A stretch of 60,805 nucleotides of DNA from positions 1 to 60,805 of the forward strand of contig NZ_FUYX01000021.1 in the NCBI RefSeq assembly GCF_900168195.1. Direction: 5' to 3'. The position numbers and the translations under genes are program-made. Positions 27,074 through 34,906 of this stretch are shown here, one piece after another; positions within the stretch are counted from its first letter, which is position 1; every line of letters starts with the position of its first letter. The notes below the pieces were generated by a model. It was given only the letters and a program-made list of their open reading frames with translations. It was not told the DNA's origin and searched no databases. This stretch comes from Allobosea thiooxidans (GTDB taxonomy: Bacteria; Pseudomonadota; Alphaproteobacteria; Rhizobiales; Beijerinckiaceae).

Positions 27074-28285
27074 TCAGGCCGCGCGCTGCAAGCCGTCCCT
27101 TGCCCAGATCGTGCCGAGCGCCGCCACCAGCCGGTCGATATCGGCGTCCGAGTGGAAGGGCGAGGGTGTGATCCGCAGGCGCTCCGTGCCGCGCGGCACG
27201 GTCGGGTAGTTGATCGGCTGGACATAGATGTCGAAGCGCGCGAGCAGCTCGTCGCTGATCGCCTTGCAGGCCTTCGCTTCGCCGACCATCACCGGCACGA
27301 TATGGCTCGGATTGGGCAGGTGCGGAATGCCGGCGGCATCGAGCTTGCGCCGCAGCGCGTGGACGCGATCCTGCTGGCGCTCGCGCTCCGCCGAGCTTTC
27401 CTTGAGATGGCGGATCGCGGCGGTAGCGCCGGCCGCCACGGCCGGCGGCAGCGAGCTCGAGAAGATGAAGCCGGAGGCGAAGCTGCGGATGAAGTCGCAC
27501 AGCGCGGCCGAGCCGGTGATGTAGCCGCCGATCACGCCGAAGGACTTCGCCAGCGTGCCCTGGATCAGGGTGAGGCGATCGGTCAGGCCGTCGCGCTCCG
27601 AGATGCCGCCGCCGCGCGGCCCGTAGAGCCCGACGGCGTGGACTTCATCGAGATAGGTCATCGCGCCGAACTCATCGGCGATGTCGCAGAATTCCCTGAT
27701 CGGCGCGATGTCGCCATCCATCGAATAGACCGACTCGAAGGCGATCAGCTTCGGCGTGTTCGGATCGAGCGCTGCGAGCTTGCGGCGCAGATCGTCCGGG
27801 TCGTTATGCGCGAAGATGTGCTTCTCGGCGCGCGAATGCCGGATGCCCTCGATCATCGAGGCGTGGTTGAGGGCGTCCGTCAGGATGACGCAGCCGGGAA
27901 GCTTGGCCGCGAGCGTCGAGAGCGAGGCCCAGTTCGACATGTAGCCGGAGTTGAACAGCAGCGCCGCTTCCTTGCCGTGCAGATCGGCGAGCTCGCGCTC
28001 GAGCAGGACATGGTAGTGATTGGTACCGCCGATATTGCGCGTGCCGCCGGCGCCGGCGCCGCTGCCGTCGAGCGCCTGATGCATCGCGGCGAGCACCTTC
28101 GGATGCTGGCCCATGCCGAGATAGTCGTTCGAGCACCAGACGGTGACGTCGCGCGAACCGTTCTCGCCGTGATAGGTCGCGGTCGGGAAGCGGCCGGCCT
28201 GGCGCTCCAGGTCGGCGAAGACGCGATAGCGGCCCTCGCGGTGCAGCCCGTCCAGTTCCTTGCGGAAGAAAGTCTCGAAATCCAT
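27074..28285 (-). CDS. hemA: 5-aminolevulinate synthase
   Basis: PLP enzyme condensing glycine and succinyl-CoA to 5-aminolevulinate, the Shemin-pathway entry to heme in alphaproteobacteria. The 403-residue protein has the GTRNIGGTNHYHVLLE block (81-96), H141 in NHASMIEG, the LDEVHAVGLYG PLP-ring contact region and the Schiff-base lysine K247 in TLAKSFGVIGG. ATG 28285 has AGGAGG just upstream. It lies last in a minus-strand run after an SDR and an amidohydrolase (81-bp gap). Confidence 0.96.
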   Translation of the reverse strand: MDFETFFRKELDGLHREGRYRVFADLERQAGRFPTATYHGENGSRDVTVWCSNDYLGMGQHPKVLAAMHQALDGSGAGAGGTRNIGGTNHYHVLLERELADLHGKEAALLFNSGYMSNWASLSTLAAKLPGCVILTDALNHASMIEGIRHSRAEKHIFAHNDPDDLRRKLAALDPNTPKLIAFESVYSMDGDIAPIREFCDIADEFGAMTYLDEVHAVGLYGPRGGGISERDGLTDRLTLIQGTLAKSFGVIGGYITGSAALCDFIRSFASGFIFSSSLPPAVAAGATAAIRHLKESSAERERQQDRVHALRRKLDAAGIPHLPNPSHIVPVMVGEAKACKAISDELLARFDIYVQPINYPTVPRGTERLRITPSPFHSDADIDRLVAALGTIWARDGLQRAA

Positions 28286-28366
28286 GGCCAGCCTCCTGCG
28301 GCGCGCCTCTCCTAGGCCCTTCGGGCCGGTTGCGGAATGGTGCGCGGTGTCGCGGCTGGAATTCTT

Positions 28367-29626
28367 CTACTTTGAGCTCCCGGCGAGTTCCAGAATCGTT
28401 TCGAGCAGGACCCGGATCGCGATGCCGGCATCTGCCTCGCTCATATTCTCCAGCGGCGAGTGGCTGATGCCCCTCTCGTTGCGCACGAAGAGCATGGCGA
28501 CGGGCGCGGCCGCGGCGATCGCCATGGCGTCGTGCCCCGCGCCGGAAGGCAGGCGGCGCCCGGCGAGGTTGCTGCCGGTCCGGGCGATGCCGGCCGCCAG
28601 CGCGTCCTGGAGCTTCGGATCCATCGGCACGGCCGCGGCCTTGGCATAGGGAACGATCTCGAGCCCGACGCCGCGGCGCTCCGCGATCTCGGCGAAGCGG
28701 CTGGCGATCGCGGCTTCCATCGCGTCCAGCGTCTCGTTCTTCGGCGCGCGGAAATCGATGGTGAACTCGGCCGCGCCGGGGACGACATTGGTGGCGCCGG
28801 GCTCGGGTCTGAGCACGCCGACCGTACCGACGGCAAGCTCGTGCCCCGAGGCGATCTGCTCCAGCGCGAGCGCCATCTCGGCGGCGGCGGTCAGCGCGTC
28901 CCTGCGCAATGTCATCGGCACGGTGCCGGCATGGCCTGCCTCGCCGGTGACGCGCACGCGGGCCCGGCTCTGGGCGTTGATCGTGGTGACGATGCCGACC
29001 GGCTCGTTCTCCGCTTCCAGCACCGGCCCCTGCTCGATATGGACTTCGAGATAGGCCTGGATCGAACCGGGCTTGCGGGCGAGCGCGGCAATGCCGGAAG
29101 GGTCTCCGCCGAAGGCCTGCAGCGCATCGCCGAGCTTGACGCCCTCGCTGTCGCGCGCTTCTAGCCAGGCTGGATCATAGTGGCCCGCCAGCGCTTCCGA
29201 GGTCGACAGATGCGTTGGGAAGCGGACATTCTCCTCGTCGCCGAACGCGACGACCTCGAGCGGGAAGGGCAGGCTGATGCCGGCGTCGCGCAGCGCCTGC
29301 GCCGCGAGGATGCCGGCGACGACGCCGAGATTGCCGTCGAAGCGCCCGCCATCCTTGACCGTGTCGATATGCGAGCCGATCAGCACCGCCGGGGCACCCG
29401 GCACCGTGCCCTCGCGCCGGCCCTGCACCGAGCCGGCAGCGTCGATGGCGGCGTTGAGGCCTGCTACCTCCATCGCGCCCTTGACCCACTCCGCCGCCTG
29501 CCGATGCGCTGGCGAGAGATAGAGCCGGGTCAGCTTGCCCGGCTCGTCGCTGAAGCGGTTCAGGCCGGCAAGGGCCGCGAAGGCGCGGGCGCCGAGGACG
29601 GCGGCGGAAGGAAGCATCTGCGTCAT
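28367..29626 (-). CDS. Zn-dependent amidohydrolase/carbamoylase (M20 peptidase family, allantoate amidohydrolase type)
   Basis: 419-residue hydrolase of the allantoate amidohydrolase / N-carbamoyl-L-amino-acid hydrolase / beta-ureidopropionase group. Metal-site residues are visible as H86 (GSHIDTV), D97 (DGGRFDGNLGV), E131/E132 (FGDEENVRFP), the HIEQGPVLE block near 195 and a C-terminal SGAGHDAM histidine. The dimerisation lid lies between about 215 and 330 (RVRVTGEAGHAGTVPM). ATG 29626 fits the family N-terminus. The exact C-N substrate cannot be told from sequence. Upstream is an SDR gene 110 bp away; downstream is hemA. Confidence 0.88.
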   Translation of the reverse strand: MTQMLPSAAVLGARAFAALAGLNRFSDEPGKLTRLYLSPAHRQAAEWVKGAMEVAGLNAAIDAAGSVQGRREGTVPGAPAVLIGSHIDTVKDGGRFDGNLGVVAGILAAQALRDAGISLPFPLEVVAFGDEENVRFPTHLSTSEALAGHYDPAWLEARDSEGVKLGDALQAFGGDPSGIAALARKPGSIQAYLEVHIEQGPVLEAENEPVGIVTTINAQSRARVRVTGEAGHAGTVPMTLRRDALTAAAEMALALEQIASGHELAVGTVGVLRPEPGATNVVPGAAEFTIDFRAPKNETLDAMEAAIASRFAEIAERRGVGLEIVPYAKAAAVPMDPKLQDALAAGIARTGSNLAGRRLPSGAGHDAMAIAAAAPVAMLFVRNERGISHSPLENMSEADAGIAIRVLLETILELAGSSK

Positions 29627-29736
29627 GGGCGCGAGGTTAGGGCAAGCCCGGCGAAACTGCGACCGGCATTTTCGCCAAGACCCCTTGTCTCCGGCACGCC
29701 TTGTCTCCGGCCGCATGCCGGGCCGGGCGTCTCGCC

Positions 29737-30483
29737 TCAGTAGGTGGCGCGGCCGCCCGACAGGTCGAAGACGCCGGCCGTGGTGAAGCTGTTCTCCGCC
29801 GAGGCGAGGAACGCGACCATGGAAGCGACCTCGTCCGGCAGCAGGAAGCGCCCGCGCGGGATCTTCGCCAGCATGTAGCCGATATGCTCCTCGCTCATCT
29901 GGTCGAAGATGCGGGTGCGTGCGGCGGCCGGCGTGATGCAGTTCACCGCGATGTCCTTGTCGGCGAGCTCCTTGCCCAGCGACTTGGTCAGCGCGATCAC
30001 TGCCGCCTTCGAGGCGGAATAGGCCGAGGCGTTGGGGTTGCCCTCCTTGCCGGCGATCGAGGCGACGAGGACGATGCGGCCATAGTTGCGCTTGACCATG
30101 CCCGGGATCACCGAGCGGCAGCAATGCAGCGTGCCGTCGACATTGAGCCGCATCACGCGGGCCCAATCCTCCAGCGGGTATTCCCAGGTCTTGTGGTTCG
30201 GGCCGGCGATGCCGGCGCTGGTGACGAGGATGTCGATGCTGCCATGCTGGGCTTCCAGCGCGTCGCTCGCCTTCTGGACGGCCGCTGCATCGGTCACGTC
30301 GACGCCGACACCGATGGCGCCATGGCCGATCTCGGCCGCGGCCTTGGCTGCGAGCGCCGCGTCGACATCCCAGATCGCGACGGTCGCGCCGCTTCGGGCG
30401 AAGCGTTCGGCCACGGCCCGGCCAATTCCCTGGGCGCCGCCGGTCACGATGGCGACGCGGTTCTTTAAATCGATTTGGTTCAT
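29737..30483 (-). CDS. Short-chain dehydrogenase/reductase
   Basis: Classical SDR of 248 residues. The cofactor motif TGGAQGIG is at 14-21, the NAG-like motif is replaced by SAG at 89-91, and the catalytic residues are S142, Y155 and K159 (YSASK). The acidic WDVD after strand 2 (residues 38-41) suggests NAD(H) preference. The GGRATY end is seen in several sugar or alcohol dehydrogenases. ATG 30483 has GGAGG seven bases upstream. Substrate unknown; it leads a minus-strand set with the amidohydrolase and hemA. Confidence 0.9.
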   Translation of the reverse strand: MNQIDLKNRVAIVTGGAQGIGRAVAERFARSGATVAIWDVDAALAAKAAAEIGHGAIGVGVDVTDAAAVQKASDALEAQHGSIDILVTSAGIAGPNHKTWEYPLEDWARVMRLNVDGTLHCCRSVIPGMVKRNYGRIVLVASIAGKEGNPNASAYSASKAAVIALTKSLGKELADKDIAVNCITPAAARTRIFDQMSEEHIGYMLAKIPRGRFLLPDEVASMVAFLASAENSFTTAGVFDLSGGRATY

Positions 30484-30702
30484 GCCGGAGCCTCCCTAGC
30501 CTCGTCGAATCAGCCTAGCCGTGCCGCCGGGCGCCGGCCAGAGGCAAGCGATGCTTCGCGGCGTGGCGCAGGGCCGCCATGCGGTCCGGTGAGGGCCGAG
30601 GGCGCGAAGGCCGATCCGCGCGGCTCGCTGGAAGGCTCGATTTACTGTCCGACAGAGTTCGCCTTGACCTCGCCATGCATTCGTCCATGACATCCGGCCA
30701 TC

Positions 30703-31530
30703 ATGACACTCGCCGCCGCCTCAAGGATCGAGAATGCCGTGTCCCCGACCCGCTCGATGACGATCGCCGGGAACGGCGAGCGGCGGGGCTATGCGCGGCG
30801 TGACATCGGCGGCATCGGCGTCGCCGTGGTATCGCGGGAGGCGGCCTTTGCCGAGGTCCTGGCCGCGATCGCCGCCGGCCGCCACCTCAAGCTGGCCTTC
30901 TGCAACGCCAATCTCGTGAATGTCGTGGCGGGTGATCCCGCCCTGCAGCGCAGCCTCGCGGATTTCCTCGTGCTGGCCGACGGCATCGGCGTCGATCTCG
31001 GCAGCCGGCTGCTCCACGGCACGCCCTTCCCCGCCAATCTCAACGGCACCGATTTTTTCCCGGCCCTGCTCGGCCGCGCACTGCCGCTGCGCGTCGCCCT
31101 GCTGGGCGGCAGGCCCGGCGTCGCGGAGCAGGCCGCGGCGGAGCTGGCGCGGCGCTACCCGCTTCACCGCTTCACCGTCGTTTCCCACGGCTATTATGAC
31201 GCTGCCGACGAGGAGAAACTGCTCGACGGCCTGCAGGCGCAACGCCCGGACCTGCTGCTGGTCGCGCTGGGCAACCCGCTGCAGGAGCGCCTCATCGCCG
31301 ACAGGATCGGCCCCCGGCACGCCGCGGTCGCGGCCGGCGTCGGCGCGCTCTTCGATTTCCTGACCGGCGAGGTGCCGCGCGCGCCCGCGATCATTCGCAA
31401 GGCGCGGCTCGAATGGGTCTATCGGCTCTGGCTAGAGCCGGGCCGGCTCTGGCGGCGCTATCTGCTTGGCAACCCGGCCTTTCTGCTGCGCCTGCTGCGG
31501 CAATATGCGGGCGGCCGGCGAGGCCGGTGA
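30703..31530 (+). CDS. WecG/TagA/CpsF family glycosyltransferase
   Basis: GT26-type glycosyltransferase (UDP-ManNAc/UDP-hexosaminuronate class) of 275 residues, acting on undecaprenyl-linked sugars at the inner face of the membrane. Family blocks: FCNANLVNVV at 67-76, the ADGIGV aspartate at D93, NGTDFFP at 114-120, LLGGRPGVAE near 130-140 and VGALFDFLTGEVPRAP near 220-235. The first 30 residues are not part of the domain, so a start nearer residue 19 (ATG) is possible. The gene opens a polysaccharide region and overlaps or abuts the next gene. Confidence 0.9.
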   Translation: MTLAAASRIENAVSPTRSMTIAGNGERRGYARRDIGGIGVAVVSREAAFAEVLAAIAAGRHLKLAFCNANLVNVVAGDPALQRSLADFLVLADGIGVDLGSRLLHGTPFPANLNGTDFFPALLGRALPLRVALLGGRPGVAEQAAAELARRYPLHRFTVVSHGYYDAADEEKLLDGLQAQRPDLLLVALGNPLQERLIADRIGPRHAAVAAGVGALFDFLTGEVPRAPAIIRKARLEWVYRLWLEPGRLWRRYLLGNPAFLLRLLRQYAGGRRGR

Positions 31531-31540
31531 GTTGGCGCGC

Positions 31541-32443
31541 GTGAGCCCGAGCTTCGCCCTCGCGACCCCGAGCTATCGCGGCGACGTCGAACGCTGCCGG
31601 CTGCTCTGCGCCAGCATCGACCGCTTCGTCAGCTCGCATGCGGTGCATTATCTCCTGGTCGAGGACCGCGACGTTCCGCTCTTCCGGGATCTGGAGGGGC
31701 CGCGGCGGCGCATCCTGCCCGAATCCGCGCTGCTGCCGAACTGGTTGAAGCCGCGCCCGGACCCGGTCAGCCTCGGCCGGCGCAGGGTCTGGACCGGGGC
31801 TCGTGCGCTGGCCCGCGGCCTCCCGCCGCTGCGCGGCTGGCATGCCCAGCAGCTGCGGAAATTCGCGGTCGCGAGAGCTTGCTCCGAAGACGTCATCCTC
31901 TTCGCCGATTCGGACATGCTCTTCGTCCGGCCCTTCGACCTGGCGAGCCTCGAGAAGGACGGCGCGATCCGCCTTTATCGCAAGCCGGACGGCATCCACG
32001 CTGATATGGCGCGCCACCGGCCCTGGTGCGAGAATGCCGCGCGCCTGCTCGGGCTTGGGGAGCCCTCCTATCCGGGGCCGGACTACATCAACAACATGGT
32101 GAGCTGGCGCCGCGACCACGTTCTGTCGCTGCTCGACCGGATCGAGCGGGAGAGCGGGCGCGACTGGGTGACGGCCATCGCGCGCGACCGCCGGTTCTCC
32201 GAATACATCATCTACGGCTACTACGCCGAGCGCGTGCTCGGTCTCGAGGCGGCCGGGCATTGGCCCGATGACCGCGAGCTCTGCAAGGTCTACTGGTTCA
32301 GCGAGGATGCCGCGGGGTTCGACCGGATCGCCTCCTTCGAAAGCATCCTCGAACCCTGGCAGGTCGCGGTCGGCGTCCAGTCCTTCATCGGCCAGCCGCT
32401 GGAGCGCATTCGTGCGCTGTTCGAGCAGCAGGCCTCAGCGTGA
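31541..32443 (+). CDS. DUF6492-like putative glycosyltransferase
   Basis: About 300 residues from GTG 31541. The conserved part begins at once with SFALATPSYRGDVERC and contains VILFADSDMLFVRPFDL, a DSD motif like the DXD metal site of GT-A enzymes, then YINNMVSWRR and YIIYGYYAERV. The layout fits the DUF6492 family of polysaccharide clusters, presumably sugar transfer from a nucleotide donor. ATG 31505 and TTG 31532 are in-frame alternatives; 31505 would overlap the previous gene by 26 bp. The 3' end overlaps the convergent flippase gene by nine bases. Confidence 0.7.
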   Translation: MSPSFALATPSYRGDVERCRLLCASIDRFVSSHAVHYLLVEDRDVPLFRDLEGPRRRILPESALLPNWLKPRPDPVSLGRRRVWTGARALARGLPPLRGWHAQQLRKFAVARACSEDVILFADSDMLFVRPFDLASLEKDGAIRLYRKPDGIHADMARHRPWCENAARLLGLGEPSYPGPDYINNMVSWRRDHVLSLLDRIERESGRDWVTAIARDRRFSEYIIYGYYAERVLGLEAAGHWPDDRELCKVYWFSEDAAGFDRIASFESILEPWQVAVGVQSFIGQPLERIRALFEQQASA

Positions 32444-33679
32444 GGCCGCCGGTGCCCGTCCCGGCGCCAGCAGGCGGTAGGTGAATCCCGCCGAGACCAG
32501 ATAGACGGCGCCGAAGACGAGGTTCATCCAGCCCGCCCAGGCGTTGCCCTCGGCGAAGCGCGTCATCACCACGGCGATCAGCCCGGCCTTGAGCGCGGTC
32601 AGCAGGCCGAGCAGCAGGATGCGCGCCCCGGTGCGCTCGCGCGCATAGAGCAGCTCGGCATGGTATTCGACGAGATTGCGGAAGGCGGGGACGAGCAGCA
32701 TCGGCGCGAAGAGATGGGCGGCCTGCGCGACATTGCGGCCCAGCAGCGCCGGAAAGGGCTGGAGCGCGAGGATGACGGCGGCAAGCCCGGCGACCGAGAC
32801 CAGCGCGATACCGGCCTCGAAGCCGATGAGCCGCCGCCAACTGCCGAGGCCGCGATCCTTCATGATCTTCTGCACCAGCATCTGGTTGAAGCTACGCACC
32901 GGCATCGCGGTCAGGTCGATCACCCGCATCGCGATGGCGTAGAGCCCGGCGGTGCGTTCGCCCGCTAGGCCCAGCACCAGCAGCTTGTCGAGCTCGGACT
33001 GCACGTAGAAGACGATGTCGGCCGTGCCGGCGAAGACCGCGTCGGCCATGCGGCGCGGGTAGAGATGGCGCACGAAGCGCCAGCGCGCCGCCGGCAGGAA
33101 AGCGAGAAGCGCGATGGCGGCGCCGGCCATGGTCGCGGCGCAATAGGCGAAGGCCCAGATCTCCAGGCTGGCATGGCCGAAGGCGACGAAGATCAGCGCC
33201 GCCACGGTCCGCAGCGCCGAGCCGATGATCACGAGCAGCGCCGCCTGCCGGAAGCGCCGCAGGCCGTTATTGACGATCAGCACGACCTCGACGATGCGCC
33301 AGCCCAGCACTTCGGCGACGATGATCACCGCGAAGGGCAGGGCCGCGAGGCGGCCGGCGAACAGCAGCAGATAGACCAGGGCGCCGGCGCCGGCGATCAG
33401 CGGCAGCGACAGGGCGGCGAGCCCGGCGAAGCCCGAAAGATAGGAGCCGAGCAGGCGCGGCTTGACGGTGGCGACGCGGTAGAGCGGCGAGATGAAGCCG
33501 AAGGCGAGCAGGCGCGACAGGATGAGGCCGGTCGAGGATGCCGCGGCGAACAGGCCGAACTCGCCGAGGGTCAACGTATTCGCAACGATGAGGAAGTAGA
33601 CAAGGGAAATGAGGAGCCGGCCGGCCGAGCCGGTCAGGATGGTGAGGTAGGCGGTGATGGCGGCACGATCTGGGAGCAT
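32435..33679 (-). CDS. Polysaccharide flippase-like membrane protein (Wzx/MOP superfamily)
   Basis: 414-residue protein of about 12 hydrophobic helices with the layout of Wzx/polysaccharide-transport MOP proteins: an early GSAGRLLISLVYFLIVANTL helix, a central amphipathic YVQSELDKLLVLGLAGERTAGLYAIAMRV segment seen in two stretches, and small loops. It should translocate undecaprenyl-diphosphate-linked repeat units. ATG 33679 is chosen because the first helix begins about ten residues later. It points away from the GH10 gene (divergent, 108-bp gap). Confidence 0.82.
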   Translation of the reverse strand: MLPDRAAITAYLTILTGSAGRLLISLVYFLIVANTLTLGEFGLFAAASSTGLILSRLLAFGFISPLYRVATVKPRLLGSYLSGFAGLAALSLPLIAGAGALVYLLLFAGRLAALPFAVIIVAEVLGWRIVEVVLIVNNGLRRFRQAALLVIIGSALRTVAALIFVAFGHASLEIWAFAYCAATMAGAAIALLAFLPAARWRFVRHLYPRRMADAVFAGTADIVFYVQSELDKLLVLGLAGERTAGLYAIAMRVIDLTAMPVRSFNQMLVQKIMKDRGLGSWRRLIGFEAGIALVSVAGLAAVILALQPFPALLGRNVAQAAHLFAPMLLVPAFRNLVEYHAELLYARERTGARILLLGLLTALKAGLIAVVMTRFAEGNAWAGWMNLVFGAVYLVSAGFTYRLLAPGRAPAASR

Positions 33680-33787
33680 GGTCCGTTTTCGCGGCGGCTG
33701 GCCCGGCGCGTGCCTTTGCTGTTGCGGCATCTCCGGCCTCATAGCCGAGAGGCGTTGAACGACCCTAAACGAAGGCGCCTTTCTCTG

Positions 33788-34882
33788 ATGCAGCAGTCCG
33801 GAACGGTTCTGACGGGTGCGATGCCGACGCGGCGCGAGCTGCTGCGCGGTGCGCTCGCTTGCGCCGTATCGGCCGCGACCGCTGCCTCCGGGACGGCACT
33901 GGCAGGGGAGCGGCCGATCCCGCTCGGCTCCGCCGCGGAGGTCGGTGCCTTCCGTACGGATCCGCGCTATCGCGACGCGCTGCGCCGCCATTGCGACGTC
34001 ATCGTCCCGATGAACGACCTGAAATGGCAGGCCTTGCGGCACGACCGGGCGCGTTTCGATTTCTCGGGCGCCGACCAGATCGTCGCCTTCGCCCGCGAGC
34101 ACGGGAAGGCGCTGCGCGGCCATGCGCTGCTCTGGGGCGAGGCGCTGCCGCCCTGGGCCAAGGAGATGACGACGAGGGCCGAGGCCGAGCGCGAGCTCGT
34201 CGGCCATATCGAGGTCGTCGTCGACCGTTACAAGGACAGGATCGCGACATGGGATGTGGTCAACGAGGTCATTGCCTATGATCCGCAGCCCGGCGCGCCT
34301 TATCGCGACACGATCTGGCAGCGCCTGCTCGGGCCCGAGCATGTCGAGATCGCCTACCGGACAGCGGCGCGGGTCGATCCCGCCGCACGCCTCGTCCTGA
34401 ACGATTTCCATTTCGAGCAGCAGATTCCCGGCGCCGCGGCCCGCCGCAAGGTCGCGCTCGACATCTGCCGCCGGCTCAAGGACAAGGGCATCCCCATCCA
34501 CGGCATCGGCATGCAGGCGCATCTCTACGCAGACAAGGATGTCGACGTGGACGGCGTGCACGGCTTCATGCGCGACCTCGATGCGCTCGGCCTGGATGTC
34601 GAGATCACCGAGCTCGACCTGATCGACTGGAAATTGCCGGCCGATGCTGCTGGACGCGACGCCACCGGGGCGGCGCTGGTCTCGCGCTTCCTCGCCGCGG
34701 TCGTCGCGGCCAAGCAGCCCAAGGCCATCGTCACCTGGGGGCTGACCGACCGCTATTCCTGGGTGCATGATACCTTCCCGCGTCAGGATCGCGCCCGGGC
34801 ACGGCCCCTGCCGCTCGACGCCGACTACAGACCCAAGCCCATGCTGGCCGTGCTCGAGCGCTATCGGCGCGGCACCGCCTGA
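33788..34882 (+). CDS. Tat-exported glycoside hydrolase family 10 protein (endo-1,4-beta-xylanase-like)
   Basis: 364-residue GH10 TIM-barrel enzyme. Residues 14-40 form a twin-arginine signal (TRRELLRG, hydrophobic Ala-rich stretch, ALAG end), so export is folded via Tat. The acid/base glutamate is E160 in WDVVNE and the nucleophile E275 in EITELD; NDFHFE, GMQAHL and WGLTDRYSW are further GH10 landmarks. The usual GHTLVWH block reads GHALLWGE, so the conserved subsite histidine is replaced by Gly. It sits within a polysaccharide cluster, so it may trim the cell's own exopolymer rather than xylan. ATG 33821 is an alternative start. Confidence 0.9.
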   Translation: MQQSGTVLTGAMPTRRELLRGALACAVSAATAASGTALAGERPIPLGSAAEVGAFRTDPRYRDALRRHCDVIVPMNDLKWQALRHDRARFDFSGADQIVAFAREHGKALRGHALLWGEALPPWAKEMTTRAEAERELVGHIEVVVDRYKDRIATWDVVNEVIAYDPQPGAPYRDTIWQRLLGPEHVEIAYRTAARVDPAARLVLNDFHFEQQIPGAAARRKVALDICRRLKDKGIPIHGIGMQAHLYADKDVDVDGVHGFMRDLDALGLDVEITELDLIDWKLPADAAGRDATGAALVSRFLAAVVAAKQPKAIVTWGLTDRYSWVHDTFPRQDRARARPLPLDADYRPKPMLAVLERYRRGTA

Positions 34883-34906
34883 TGTCGGAAAGTGAAGCGT
34901 AGCGTC

